From Lophius americanus (lineage: Eukaryota; Chordata; Actinopteri; Lophiiformes; Lophiidae): a DNA stretch of 64,000 nucleotides. The position numbers and the translations under genes are program-made. The notes beneath the pieces were generated by a model. It ran no database searches and was not told the DNA's origin. It saw only the letters and a list, made by a program, of their open reading frames with translations. Location: contig JBBDHG010000043.1 of NCBI GenBank assembly GCA_037951165.1, positions 62,001-126,000 on the forward strand, in the 5' to 3' direction. Positions 1 to 12,430 of this stretch are shown in pieces (position 1 is the stretch's first letter; every line of letters begins with the position of its first letter).

Positions 1-608
1 CCCCCTGACTTTAGTATTGGAATAGGAGTGCAAAGGGGGAGGCACATACAGTAGATGACGAGCTCCAGTCACATGGTTAAGCCCACGGAGGATCTCATCA
101 GCCTCTATGTAGATGTGTATGCTGAGTGAGTGATTGCCCGTGGTTGGAAATTGGTGTAGAGGGCTTCACGGGGGAATTGGAGGGATGAGTTTTCTCTCTC
201 AATCTCTCTCTCTCCCTCTCTGTCAAACACACATACGCACACAGCTGCAAGAACACACTTACACACACGCACACAAACATACACACTTACTGGAGAGCAC
301 ACATTGAAAGTGCACGCGCACACACACACACACACACACTAGACGTGCTCACTCACAAATCTCCCTATATGCACATGCACCGTGCTAGGATGATTAAGGT
401 CCTATGCAGGAGAGATTCTGAGCGGTACTGTGCTGTGGCTGCCTGTTCTCCCTGCTGAATACAAGCCACTGGCTCAGTATTCTCCATTGGGGAGGAAACC
501 CGTCATCACAAATGCAAGATCAGGGGTAATTACGTTGTAATATGCCACATGAAATATTTCTTTGTAGCGGGAAAAGGGATTCCCTTTCCTTCGATTCAGA
601 GAAGACAG

Positions 609-613
<5 letters not shown>
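1..613. other. noncoding DNA with CT and CA low complexity
   Basis: No gene is visible. A CT-rich stretch at about 190-222 runs into irregular CA-rich DNA (about 225-300) and a short (CA)n at 319-339. Open frames here are read through these repeats and show repeat-driven Cys/Val or Arg/Glu runs, so they are not taken as genes. The rest (340-613) is unique sequence without a recognisable element. Confidence 0.7.

Positions 614-673
<60 letters not shown>
614..673. repeat. (TA)n microsatellite, about 30 units
   Basis: An essentially pure TA dinucleotide run of about 60 bp. Such tracts melt easily, can extrude as cruciforms and vary in length. The Tyr-Ile run in the open frame that crosses it is a by-product of the repeat. 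Confidence 0.97.
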
Positions 674-678
<5 letters not shown>

Positions 679-2641
679 TTGACACAGCTTGGTTATTTTT
701 TATACAAGCAGGTATTGGAATTTGCTCTTTGTGTTTTCAGTGTGTGTACGTGAAGATCTACGCTGTGTCTGCTCTTCACTCCTGTCATCCGATCCAGATG
801 GCATGAGAGATCAATCCTGCTACAATGTTGATCAATGATTCTGATCAGCTGAGATTATAGGTATTGCAGAGATATCAATGCGATGATGGATGATTGATCA
901 TGCAACCACAACGATCGATCGCCGGAATATTGCTGATAAGGCTGTTGCTGCACAACCTTGAATGGCAATTTGCTTTTATTGCAGCGATCTTGGTCTGTTA
1001 TCTTTTACAGATTGGGCCAAATGACTTTTGTAAATCTAATATAAATCTAATAGTTTTCACGTGTTGTAGTACTACAGTATATAACGACACAGCAGGTGAG
1101 AGAGTAAATCAGCTGATTTGATTTAATCCTACATGAGCCTAGATATTTGATCTACCAAACCCATACATCTCTGCAGCCACATATTGTGACCACTGGTCCA
1201 TCAAGTCCCCCCATGGTGGATTAGGTCGAGGAGGGTGATTTGTTACCCTTTTGGGAAGCCGTCTTTGATACTCATTTCCCCATGCTGCATATTCTGCCCC
1301 TCAGCCGCCATCCCCCACGCCAACGCCCCCCAACCCCTCCATTTTGATAAATAGCCGGCCGCATGGAGGCGAGCAGCTGATCTCACCACCAAGGTTACGG
1401 TAACCTGGGCCCCCGCATCTGGGGGCTACCTTCCTCCAATGAGCACAGCAGAGAGAAGGAGCAAGAAAGGTAGGCGGGGGGGGGGGGGTCTGTGCAGCGT
1501 TGGAGTGGCAGCGGAGACAAGGAGCGGTCCAAGGATCCTCCTTTATAGGCTTTAAATCTGCATGGCAATTTCTGAAGACTAGGGGCTAGATGGGATTCTG
1601 ATTATTCCTCCTCCACCACCGCCACCACACTCACCCTGCCAGCCCCCCTTTCTCTCAAACTCTCCTCCAGCAGGTTGATGTCTCCAAAGCCTAGCTTTTG
1701 TCACTGATCACCAAGCCCCCATGTGCCCTGATTACTGAATGAACAGCATTATGGATTGCTATGAAGGACAGGAGGGACTTATCCCGATGAGCGATCTGCC
1801 CGTTTATATACACCGAAGACCGTAATTCACAAATCGGAATATGACTGCATGTATCATTTCTTTAGATCGGAGTGGATATTGCTTTATCTGCACATTTTGA
1901 GCAACATTTTGCACACAAGAGATATCTGGTGGAGAGCATAGGGTAATAGTGTGACGTCGAATGTGTAGAGATGTTCGTATTATATTTACTCCGATTCTTA
2001 ATACATGGTGAAAAGTTTCAGTCCGACCTGGAAACTATTTCACAAGAAGGTACATGTGCATGTATTAAAAGCCTGAGAACACATTCAGAAATCTATGGGC
2101 CAATTACAAAGTATAACCCTCGCATTTCTCATGCCCCCTGTGACCACCTTCTCCAACAACCAGTGAACCTTTCGCCTTTCCACAACACCTCCAACTACTT
2201 TCTTCACAGCCTACAGTCTTCATCCTCCTCTTTCTCACAGCTGCAGAGTCCCTCCTTGCCAACAGGTGGCCAACAAATAACCCCATATTAAAAAAGATAT
2301 AATTCATATCTAGAGCTGGAGAGTGAAAAAATTCTAACTCTGACACTATCTCAGGCTCCCTCTTTTGTACGCTTTTATATTTGCACACAAAGCCTGAACG
2401 CAGCAGTTTTCGTTCTCTTTGTGGGGATGTCAGGTTTTCATCGCCGTCCAGTACCACTAGAGAACACCATCTCTGCCAGTGATTAGAGCCTGAGGTACAA
2501 GAGGGCCACTTCACCTCCAAGATTAGAATGAAACAAAGAATGGGGTCTTCATATTGTGCCAAGAACGGCAACAGACAGGAGAGGAGAGTGGTAGGAACCA
2601 AAAACAGAGTTGCTGGATAGCTGTGGGCGGTGACTTCTCTG
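674..2641. other. unique noncoding DNA, possible regulatory block at 1.14-1.45 kb
   Basis: No gene recognised. 785-925 is unusually dense in GATC. 1140-1450 is non-repetitive and contains a 13 bp perfect palindrome at 1393-1405, followed by a C/G hairpin at about 1408-1425 with six-base arms. A 13-base G run lies at 1476-1488. A long minus-strand open frame at 2104-2601 matches no protein family I know and is treated as chance. Confidence 0.55.
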
Positions 2642-2658
2642 CAAAAAAAAAAAAAAAA
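2642..2658. repeat. poly-A tract
   Basis: A run of about 16-17 A after a GC-balanced stretch. No retroposon body is recognisable upstream, so it is listed only as a homopolymer. Confidence 0.9.
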
Positions 2659-4640
2659 GATTTCAATGACTTCAAAATGGATTTATAACAAATGACAACT
2701 GAATGTTACAAACTGAAGATTTAATTTCTCTGCACGCATTATCTTTGCCGAGGGATTGTGCCTGACAGCTCCTTAGGTTCTTTCTACCACATCAAGTGTA
2801 ACTTCACTTCACTACACCTATGGCCTTTGTTACCTTCTACCAGTATTGTTCATTCAAAACACTCAGCCAGCCGGGTCAAGGCCTCGCTGTGTGGAGAGGT
2901 GAAGGCAACATGACCCAACTCCGTCTATTCTACTACTCTCCACTTCTGCCCCCCTTCTACAGGATTCCTATTTATTCCGGGATTGTTTGTATCTGTAAAT
3001 GTGTGCCTGCATGTCCCGGCTTCTATTTTTATTCTCTCACATCATTTTCTTTCTCAGTCAACAGGCCCTTGGCTGCCCATCACTGGTTGCTAATTGCTGT
3101 TGACATTGTTTGGCCTCTCACTGCTTAGTTTAGGACAAACCCCTCATTCATGTGCTGCAGACCGCTCGTTAGGACAGACCCCCACCTTCTGCATCCCCCC
3201 ATCCCCTTCCTCGCTCGCTCTCTCTCTCTCTCTCTTTCACTGACCTCCTTAATTAACTGGAAAGGCGCTGCTGGGAAATTTGCACACAAAGGCCTGGTGT
3301 CTGGCCTGTTAGCCTTCCACTACCCGAACACCCCTTTCCGCCTCCGCTTCCTCCACCTCCTTCCCTCATACCCACCCTCAGCCCGCTGCCATCTTCATCC
3401 AGGTCCAAACAGAGGTCATTGTACAGTTGCAGAAAACAAAGGCAAAGTGATTCAGTACACACGGCATTGGCACACATTCACAAATTCGTTCATTCTTTTC
3501 CTCATACGCTACTAGCCCCTCCTGCTTTTGTACCCCTCTTTTTGCTTTCCTCTTAATGCAACAGTGGACCTCATTAAATAGGCTTGTTTGAAAGAGGTTC
3601 ACTAGTGATACACTCTTTAAGCTGTCCGCCTGCTTGCTTTTCCGATTTAGTTTTATTACTTTTATTCTCTCTAAACTTTGCCTATTCGTCAAGCCCTCGC
3701 CTCCAACACACTCCTCCCGTTCCCTTTCAGGAAGCCTTTCGAGGTTTCAGCTGTTTTTTCCGTTCCTGCGGACGGATCCCCAAGAGCAGTTAGCTGGCAG
3801 TCGGGACCGAGGGCCCTCTAAAGGGGCCCGCTCAAGAATGCTTGGAGCAAAGAGGTGTAAACAGGTGGAGCCCCTCTATAATATAGGACCCCTTCTACAC
3901 TCCAGCTCTAACTGTCTCTTTCTGATGTCTGTCACTCCATGTGTTGTGTGTGTGACAGACAGCATATACATGTATATGTGTGTGGAGACGTTATGGCATG
4001 GAGACATACCATAACCATTTTATACCTTCACCATATTTCCCCAATATCTTATTTCCCAGAGACTGAATTATGTCTCGCTGTTTGGACAGGTTGGACTTTT
4101 ACACCTGCCACCATTTTTATGGCCGATTTGTGTTATAGTGGGTGAATGTACTAAACATAAGTGCAGTAGTTCACAAACCTTCTTAAAAAACAAACCCCCC
4201 TGTTCATTAGATTTTCATCCGAGTACCCCATCTGATCTTTTGGCACCATATGCTCGTACCTCTGTTGGTATAACTTGGACATTTGTTAATCAAAATGTTT
4301 CTATGCAAAAGTTTTTTCTGCCTTTAAAATGATTGCAATCCATCATTAATTTCTTTAGAAACTCATTGTTGTGATCATGCAAAAAGAATAAAGTGCATAA
4401 AAGTTCAAATTGAAATGAACTTAGTCTGCTTACTTTTTTACATCTTTGCTCTTTTCCACAGACAGATTCTGGGCCTGGGCCAGGGGAGCCCCGCTGAAAT
4501 TCGATTTCATCGCCTGCAATTGGATGTTGGTGTTATCAGTTTGGCGCCGTCCCTGCTATTGGCTGAAATCAAAACTCAGTTCGGTCTAATGGTGTGTTTG
4601 TCTCTATGCGCGTTGCCCTTGTAATAATGTTGATTTGTTT
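2659..4640. other. unique noncoding DNA with pyrimidine-rich stretches
   Basis: No gene recognised. A (CT)n tract occupies about 3211-3235, and 3300-3400 is strongly pyrimidine-rich on the plus strand. A small GC-rich patch at 3770-3835 includes GGGCCC and GGGGCCC motifs. Several short open frames overlap in different frames without codon or domain support. Confidence 0.6.
3211..3235. repeat. (CT)n microsatellite
   Basis: About 11 CT units, introduced by CGCTCGCTC, inside a pyrimidine-rich stretch. Confidence 0.9.
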
Positions 4641-4728
4641 TCGGGGTGTAACCTGCCTCTCAATGGCAGCTGACACCCCCAACCCAGAAATGGATAAGCA
4701 GTTGTAGAAAATGAATGGATTGATGGAA
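4641..4728 (+). mobile_element. L2/Maui-like LINE 3' tail, short decayed fragment
   Basis: The order GGGGTGTAACCTGCCTCTC, then CAGCTGACACC, then GGATAAGCAGTTGTAGA, then ATGAATGGATTGATGGA follows the 3' end of a fish L2-type (Maui-like) non-LTR retrotransposon, including its terminal ATGGATGGA-type repeat. Only about 90 bp survive and the reverse transcriptase is absent, as expected of a 5'-truncated insertion. The family assignment rests on memory of the consensus. Three other copies of the same tail lie at 42.1, 45.0 and 46.5 kb. Confidence 0.7.
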
Positions 4729-4930
4729 ATTGTTTTATTTCTATCTTGCATTTTATTGGAATTGTGGTTTTGAAGTAGCCTATTACTTACAAAATTTAGA
4801 AATGTCTTTTCTTCTTTTTGTACAGTAAGACACATCCCCCAAAGTGTCTGCTAAAAACACGAGTATGTAGTAGATTTGGGAAGGACACAGCTACAGAGAC
4901 AGGTGCCCAAAAAAAAGTATTTTCTCCCGT

Positions 4931-4984
4931 AACAGTGGAATCTCCCCACTGTGGGACAAATAAAGAATTATCTGATCTTACTGA
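4931..4984 (+). mobile_element. non-LTR retrotransposon 3' tail (CTGTGGGACAAATAAAG type)
   Basis: The sequence TCCCCACTGTGGGACAAATA followed by AAG and an imperfect TCTTA-like tail is the typical end of several fish non-LTR elements. Only the terminal 50 bp or so is recognisable; the body upstream is lost or too diverged. Which LINE family it belongs to is not certain. Confidence 0.55.
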
Positions 4985-5805
4985 CTATTGGTTTCAAAGT
5001 AAGAAAAATATGTTATTTTTTACATATTTCCTCTTATGATGTCATTGTTCCTACACATTTACCTGCAACAAAGATTCCGATGACGGAATCCTTTTAGAGA
5101 AAGAAGGAAAAGAAGGGTGACAGTATGAGAAAGAAACAGGAAGACCAACTTCTGTTTGCCTGGGGAGTGGTATGAATCCCATCTGTTGAAATTATTCCAC
5201 ATATTGTGACCTAGATAAAGAAAAAAACTTCACTCTCATAGGTAGGACTGCCTTTGTGCTTGACACTTGTCCATTAATTTTAATGGTATAGTAACCTCGA
5301 ATAGAGCAGTACTGCATAATTTCCAGTTTTACATATGTATGATTTCTAAAAATTATCGTTAGAGAAAAATGATCTGGCATTACGTTTAATTTAGAGTAAA
5401 ACAAATGTATTGCAGGGGTGTTACTGTTTATGTGTCTGAAGGGAAAATGGAGAATACAAGCTGCAATCAACTATTAAACTTCTGGTTAGCTTGGATTGCA
5501 TTACGCAGCCTTCAATCACTCAAAAGTGTGTGGCCAATCTTTTTTACCGCCTTTTTCTCTCTTTCTTGAGACCCCCAGCCATTGTCAAGAGAAGATGCCC
5601 AGGGTTTTTGTAATTGACGAGAGGATGTAGAAGAAGGGGTAAAGGTTAAAAGAGATATCCTTTGCCTGAATAAGGAGGGAAAATTGACGGGGAGAGTGTC
5701 TTTCAGAAACTCAAGCCTAACCTTGAAGGAGGACCAGGGGATGGTTCCTTCTCGCTTATGGTCCAAGTGAGGTGGGTTAAGTGGGGCCGTCATGTCCACA
5801 CATTT

Positions 5806-5809
<4 letters not shown>
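4985..5809. other. unique noncoding DNA
   Basis: No gene or known repeat recognised. 5100-5150 is purine-rich and 5520-5760 is mixed unique sequence. Minus-strand open frames here end in the neighbouring CA repeat and are repeat-driven. Confidence 0.6.

Positions 5810-5846
<37 letters not shown>
5810..5846. repeat. (CA)18 microsatellite
   Basis: A pure CA dinucleotide run of about 37 bp, probably polymorphic and able to adopt Z-DNA. Confidence 0.97.
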
Positions 5847-5850
<4 letters not shown>

Positions 5851-8160
5851 GTAAAGGCACACAGCCACATAGAAGTGCAGGGAAACACTGGCGAGAGGTT
5901 CCTTTTGTGCACCTCTCTGACAATATTATGTTTGGGAAAGAAGAACATTAATTTGCCTTCTTTGAGAGAGAGTGCACTTCTCAGCCATCTTCAATCCACT
6001 TCAGCTAGAATTGGAGTGGAGTCCCCCCATTCCCTGTATCCTTCCCGCCACCACCCACCCACCAATTGTCTATGCTGCCTAGCAAAATGAGGGCCCCTCA
6101 AGGCTTCGTGCACTCTCACCGGTGGTGGTAGTGGCGCCTTCAATGCTCGTGTAAGCCTTGGGGTCGGCTGGGTGAGTTTTCCTATTTTTTACGATCTGTT
6201 CTTAACTGTCGAAGGAGGAAAATCTTAACTTAGTTAGCTAAGTAATTGTGCACAGTTAAGAGCAAAAAGAAAAGTCAACATGTTTAGTCTGAATAAAGTT
6301 TGTGATGGGGGAAGAAAGCAGCAGAGATCCAAGTTTTTCTGCAAGTCCAACTCAAGTTACAGTGAATAGATATTAACATAATCGAGAAATACTGAAAATA
6401 TACTATATTTATAAATAATCCATCAAACATTTCTAACAGCCAGAGAATGTGGATAAATAGTCACGTCATTTTTACTTACAATCTTGAATCTATCTTTCAA
6501 AACACTGCTGATAAAAGACTAATAACAGCGTTTGGTTCCGTTATGATGATGTAAATATGTTCTATGTAGCCCTTCATTCTAATTGCAACAATTAATCTAC
6601 ATGACCTGCCCCTGGTTCCCCCTGAATCAGAAAACACTTCCAAAGGCCATGCAAAGGTGTCACCTCAAAGTAGGAAGAACAGGAGACATGGTCATAATTA
6701 AGGCGCCCTATGCCGCCTGCTCTTTGTCAGCCACAGCGTAGCAACATTAAATTTTAAGTGTGAATGTGATTATCGTGTGGCATTCATTTTTAATGGGCTT
6801 TGCCTCTATGTGTTTTAGCATGCGGCGAAGCCAAGCAAACGGCTGACTCAGGCTGTTTCCTGCTGATGGCGCATATATTTCGCATATATACATGCACTGC
6901 TTATTCCTCCTTCTCAGTGAGCGCTCCTCGTTTTCCTCCTGCTCCTTTCCTCCTCTCCTTAATCTCCATACCTTTATCATTCTGGTGATAGGAGATGGGC
7001 CAAGGAGATAGAGGGCGAGGCAGTGCCCTCGGAGGTCTGACTATCCAATAGTGCCGGCCAAAGCTTTCACTGGCGAAGCAGCATGTCCCTGTTGAATCTT
7101 CTATAGATGAACCAGTAAGATAATCCAGTTCACAATTTGGATGAAGTGTTAATGACTTTCATGAAATTTCTCCAAGGTCAGTATTTTTTTACTGTATGAA
7201 GAGCCACTCAATTCTTTCTTTTTTTTCTTTCATTCAATTCTCCTGTAATTTTGGAGCATCTAATTCTAGGCACATTACCTGACCCAGTTTGCCCTTGATC
7301 CAATCTGTCAAAGAAAGGATGAAGGCTGACTTGGGTTAGACGTAGAGGCCTATAATGAGTATCCCTCGCTCATACAAAGTAACCAGTCTGTCTGTGAAGA
7401 ACTTGTTACCTATACGCCTACACAGACTTAATAATGCCAGTTGGAAAAAAAAAAGAAATAAAGGCAGAGGGTTCTTGTGAATCACAGGGGGGAGCGATAG
7501 GGCCGTGAAATTAAATGCGATATATAGGCAGTCCAGTATGAAAATCAATAATATAAAACTAACCGAGGGGCCACCCAGAGAGATGGGTGAGGCCTAAATG
7601 CATATATATTTTCATAATAAAAATATTGAGATATATTATAAATAAAAGGAAAATGGGAGTAAATACCAGGCTGGTTTTTATTAGCTGCCAGTCTCCCTGC
7701 CAATATGTGCTGTGACTCTGCTGTCCAAAACAGTAACTGTCCAACACTGGATCAAATTAGAGCGACTGACAGGCAATAAGAAATTGTTGAAGTTAAATGC
7801 GATTCCCGCAGCCATGCACCCCGAGCTCTTTGAATATTAGAGCCACGGTGTCATGGAGTAGCACAGGAGGGGGGTGGGGTGTCACGGAGGAGCGAGAGAG
7901 CGCTCAGGTAACTCCTGATAAAGTTTATTAAACCCGTGTGCATTTTTTGCCTCCCCTCCACCGCGTCTTCCTCTTTTCTCCCTCCTTTGCTCATTTTTCT
8001 GCCCCTAGATTCTGATAAGCCTTGACAATGACACTGACATCCCAAGGACATACAAACAGCTCACTGTCAATCGGTTTCTCTCTGTGTGCTGTGTCCACAG
8101 AAAACACTCCAGATAACTGCCTTACCAGGGAGCATAGTTGATAGATATTGAACCAAAATT
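5847..8160. other. unique DNA with candidate conserved noncoding blocks
   Basis: No gene recognised. Two non-repetitive blocks look enhancer-like: 6600-6910 and 7540-7860, with TTAATGGG, AATAAA-rich and TGATAAA-type motifs and a balanced, non-coding texture. A nested inverted repeat lies at 6200-6261 (10-base outer arms at 6200-6209 and 6252-6261). Conservation is inferred from texture only. Confidence 0.4.
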
Positions 8161-10860
8161 AAATCCTATATAAAAAAAAAAAAGTAAAACCTTTTTTGGA
8201 AAATATTATGATAACTAGTCATAAGTAAGGAAATGTTTGAAATCAAAATAAGGACCCTTTAGAGTAGAAATAATGGTGTACAATTATGATTTCTTCTATT
8301 ATTGCTGCAATTGTATGTCATCAACAACACCACACTCCCTGTTCTCTCTCAGTTCCTTTCCCACTGGCTCTTTCATTTGTTTTTGCTCCCTACTCCACCT
8401 CCCTCCGTATTTCCCCCATTTCCTTTTTGCTGCCGAACTATTCCCTCTCTCCACTTCTTCAGCTTGATTTATAGCAAAGGGCCACACATGAAGCACCGGT
8501 GGATCTTTTTCTTTTAGAGCCAAAACTAAACCCACTCCAGTCTCAGCTGCAGTCTGCCTGTCACACAGTTGTTTTCAGATGAATAGCTGAGGTAACTTGG
8601 TGGGTCTTGCCTGGCATACGTACCAGCTTACATAACCCTCACTGCTATGACTACTACACTTCCTAGCAGGTCCATCTTTTCTAATCTGTCTTTTGCTCTC
8701 TTCCTCTTTCTGTATTTCTGACTAGCTCTTTGAACCGAGCATGGGGCCCGGTGCCTTTGTAAGACATGCCTTCTTCCTTCCCAAGTTTTGTCCATGTGTT
8801 CTTCAGTCCCATTGAGGGCTCCGCAGCCCTTTTAAAGTGTTCAGCTCCTTTGTTTCCTCCAGAAAGGCCTTCATCTCACACTTGTTTTCTTCAAGCCCCT
8901 CCATTTCCTCCTTACCCCGCCCCTCCTTCCTTCCTTCAGAAAAAGACAGGAAGTGAATGCAGATGTCAGACCCACCTGAGCTGACTGCTCATTCTCTCTA
9001 TCTCTGTTGTCTCTCCTACACATTCTCTTTCTTGCTCACTTATGTTTTCCCTGAAGACCCCCATGGCTCAAGCGGTTGCTACATTTGAGAGAGTGAACAC
9101 TTTGACATACTGGACCTCACAGCAGAAGCTGTCCATCACAATACAATCTTTTTATTGTAGTTTATCTCTGTTACCTTGCTATCTGAGATTGTTCTTGGCT
9201 ATAATGTTAGAGTATACAGTAAACGTTCAGTGTTTTCAATCTGTGCCTTTGGCTGTCATGTTCTGAAGACTCGATCAGCACCTGCCTCAGATGCTGATAA
9301 AACATCGACCAAAGAGAGATTCTGCCCACAGCAGTGATATTACTGGAGGGCAAGACAATAAAAGCGACTGCTGTGCCGGGGTAATTCCCTGTTGAGCTGG
9401 TACTTCTATGCAACCACTGGGCCTCCTCTGAATGTGTGTAATGTAGAGCACATCCACTGCCAGGCACCCCCCCCCAATTCTTGGCATCTTTCTTGGAAAA
9501 TTACGATACAGCACCCGCACTGCCCCAGGGGTCAGGGAAAGAGGGCACACTGCCTGGTGCAGACACATGATGAGCGTCTGGCTCCTGTCACGGTGCCCAC
9601 TGTTTGGGCAGGGGTAAGGGAGAGAGCTGGGGGAGGCCTGCCATAAGGCACTAGCAACTGGCAAATTTGGCACAGGTGGCACATAACATTCTTTCACATG
9701 CCTTTGTGGCATTCAGGCTGAGTTTTTGGCAGGAATCCTTGGTCCTGCTTCTGTTGGTCTTTCAGTCAGTCCCTGGTTCCCCTATCTGAAAACGAGCCTC
9801 GAATTTACTAAGCTGTCTTTCGGCAATGTGTTGCCATGATTTCTAATGGAGGGCAGGACAAAGGGTCAACAAGACCTTTGTATTACAAAGCTTTAACTAA
9901 AGGGTAAAGTCAACAGAATTTCACTGCTAATTGCCATCGCTGTATCCCTATCCAGTCCTCCTCATAAAGAGACTGGAAGTGTGAATGAATGAGGATGTGT
10001 GTGGTCACAGGGAGAAAACAGAGCCAATCAATCAACCTGATCTGGGAACCCTAGCAGCTGTAGTCTGGGATGTCATCAAAAAAATGCAGGAAACGAATTG
10101 ACTAGTTGAAACGCATCATGTAATGGAAGATGATGATGATTCTAACATTATAGAATGTGTTGAGCTGGTAATTCTAGAGCCTCCACGCTTAACAAAACAC
10201 TCATGCTAGACTTTTGTCCTTTTGAAAGACTAGCGAGAGCCTAGCAGTGTTTGTTCTAGCACCAGCATCAAAAATCTGTAAGACATTTGGATTCTGTAAG
10301 AAGGAAAGGAAAATGGACTAATAATTTGGTTGTTTGTAAACTTTGTCACAACAGTGATTAAGTCCAGTGCTAGTCGACGTGAACCTTTATCTGGAGAGAC
10401 ATTGTGATGATACCCATGCTGAGGTAATCAACCACAGCATATTTCAAGGACTTCCAGTGTAGGAGAGAATAAAGTGTCTAGATAGTAATCAAATCCTTTC
10501 ATAGGGGAGAGATGTGTTGTGCTTGTTTTATTTAATGTTCCAATTGATAGGACCAACAAAAGTTAAGCTAATAGGAGAAAAATGTTTCCTTTGAGTCGTA
10601 AATAACATCTGCATTCATACAACAATGATGTGAAAACAACTCTTATGCAAACAGATTCAAAGGTTAAGAAACGGTGTGGGCTGCATGCCAGGCCAGACCA
10701 CGTCTGTACGACCAGAGTACTAACGAGATAGTCCGCACTCGTTTTTTGTTCTTGTTCTGTCAGCGAGTGGCTATAAGGTTGAAAACAGAGGCCGTGTCCC
10801 AAATGGAGGTTTGTGCGTTAAACTTTCACATTTTACCAGTTTACAAGGCAACACCTATTT
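8161..10860. other. unique noncoding DNA, TGGCA-rich at 9.44-9.74 kb
   Basis: No gene recognised. 8340-8460 and 8690-8940 are pyrimidine-rich. Between 9458 and 9731 there are eight copies of the pentamer TGGCA or its complement TGCCA, well above chance, resembling NFI half sites. Open frames through this part have no family resemblance. 9740-10860 is unique AT-balanced DNA. Confidence 0.5.
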
Positions 10861-10912
10861 CTCTTGAATTTTCCTCGGTATAAATAAAGTATTTATCTAC
10901 CTATTTAACGGT
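10861..10912 (+). mobile_element. possible LINE 3' tail (TTTTCCTCGGTATAAATAAAG type)
   Basis: A T-rich lead followed by TCCTCGGTATAAATAAAGTA and an imperfect TTATCTACC-type repeat resembles the common fish LINE ending TTTCCTCGGGATAAATAAAG plus TATC repeats. The fragment is very short and the call is weak. Confidence 0.35.
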
Positions 10913-12330
10913 AATGATGCTTTCGAGAGATTAAACCTTGGAACCTGGTTTCAAAAGTCAGTCCCCCAACTTTCTGTTGTAATGTGTACAAAAGGTCAAA
11001 CCAAAGTGAACATTCTGTAAACAGCATTATAGGTAAGCGTTCTGCTGTCTGGAGTATAAAATAAATAAATGTAGTGCACCTCAATATATATCGGAGGGTT
11101 GCACGATGGATGGAAGGAAAGAGGAAGGAAAGTGTCTATGAACCAAACAGGAAAGAAAGAAACATTTGGGTGCATGTGTGTCACAAAAATAGAGAGGATG
11201 AGAAAAAGGAAACGCTGGAGATAAAGGGGGAGTTCGTGATCGTGTTTGTGTGCCTATGAACTGGTACAGAGATAGATCACCCGTGCTTGTATCTTCTCCG
11301 CGGCAATGCCTAGCGGCACGTCAGTGGCAGCCTCCATTTACATTAGGGAGATTTAAGCTGTCCTAGGCAATGGTGACGAGTCAAGGTGTTTCACTTTAAT
11401 TACACTGGGCAAGGTCACCCCCTTGCCGGCTCACCCTCACGAAGGATAAAAGGGAGGAGGACGAGAGGTAGAACGGTGGTGGTGAAAGGTTGGGGGTCGG
11501 TGGAAGGTTTGTAGGCTACGCACACATTTGTATTTCCTTTCTCTTTTCAAGTACCCCCAAAACAAAAGCATGCACCATTTACATGCACATTTTTTACATA
11601 AAAAAAAATGTGGTCATGAGAAGTATACTTCATATGTACATCACAGGCAAACATAAACACACCCTAAAATATAAATTGTACACTCTGACAAAATACAAGG
11701 GTACATGAGGAATCACACCCTCACTGGCAATCTCGTTTGTTCCAAATAATCCCTAGTGACAAAATAAGCGCCACGGTGTATAAGGTTAAAGCTATAATGG
11801 GCCTTACGCCTTTAAGGTGACATAGTGTATTACACACCCTTAATATGAAACACCGATTGCCTAGTATGCTTTTAGCTAGGTCCCTCTGCATCTTCTCTCT
11901 TTACCTCTCCAGTGGAGCTTGTCTGTCCCGGGGCCATGGTGCTGTACAGTGGAACTGACAGGTTGGGAGTTCATAGAGAGCCTTTATGCTGTGAGTTAAC
12001 TCTGTCCTCCGAGGCCACAGAGGCTGAGAGGAATGAAGAACAATCAAAGTTAAGCAGGGCAAAAATGAGGATACAACCTTTAAAGTTCTGCTTGGAAATA
12101 CGTCTATGCCTTACTTTTATACATCGGTGGCACCTTAGTTTTATAAGTGGAATCAATGGCATTAATAAGCATAGCCTTGTCAGTACTCTCTTGTGCCACA
12201 CATACATCTGCTCTGTTTAGCTCCTTTCTGTTAAAGCCTTGAGTCAAACTTTAGCATGAAGCCCATTAAAAGCTGCACAATTCTGCTGCAACATTCTGTG
12301 TTACATTGTAAAAGAGGCTGGATTAAAAAT
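10913..12330. other. unique DNA, candidate regulatory stretches at 11.27-11.45 and 11.75-11.90 kb
   Basis: No gene recognised. 11270-11450 is a non-repetitive block with an inverted repeat GGCAAGG/CCTTGCC around AGGTCACC, which also reads as a nuclear-receptor half site. 11750-11900 has similar texture. 11100-11230 is purine-rich. Confidence 0.4.
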
Positions 12331-12430
12331 ACCCCAATTTGGGTTACTTTGGTAACCCAGTGCTGAGACCTGATAGTGGCTGGCTCAGTCATGGGTTGTT
12401 TTGGTTTATGGGTTTGAACCAGCATGATGT
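12331..12430. repeat. fish GGGTTA/TAACCC interspersed repeat fragment
   Basis: The stretch contains GGGTTACTTTGGTAACCCAG, then CATGGGTTGTTTTGG and GGGTTTGAACC, alternating TAACCC and GGGTT motifs. This matches a widespread teleost repeat built of GGGTTA-type modules, probably a nonautonomous DNA transposon. The copy is decayed and its ends cannot be fixed by eye. Confidence 0.45.

Noticed and set aside
549..806. Open frame with a Tyr-Ile run
   Set aside because: Produced by the (TA)n microsatellite.
1183..1196. 14-mer ATTGTGACCACTGG also present at 41050-41063
   Set aside because: Several shared 14-mers are expected by chance in 64 kb and the flanks do not align.
2104..2601. 165-codon minus-strand open frame
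   Set aside because: No recognisable domain, no splice or start context, overlaps unique noncoding DNA and another frame on the other strand.
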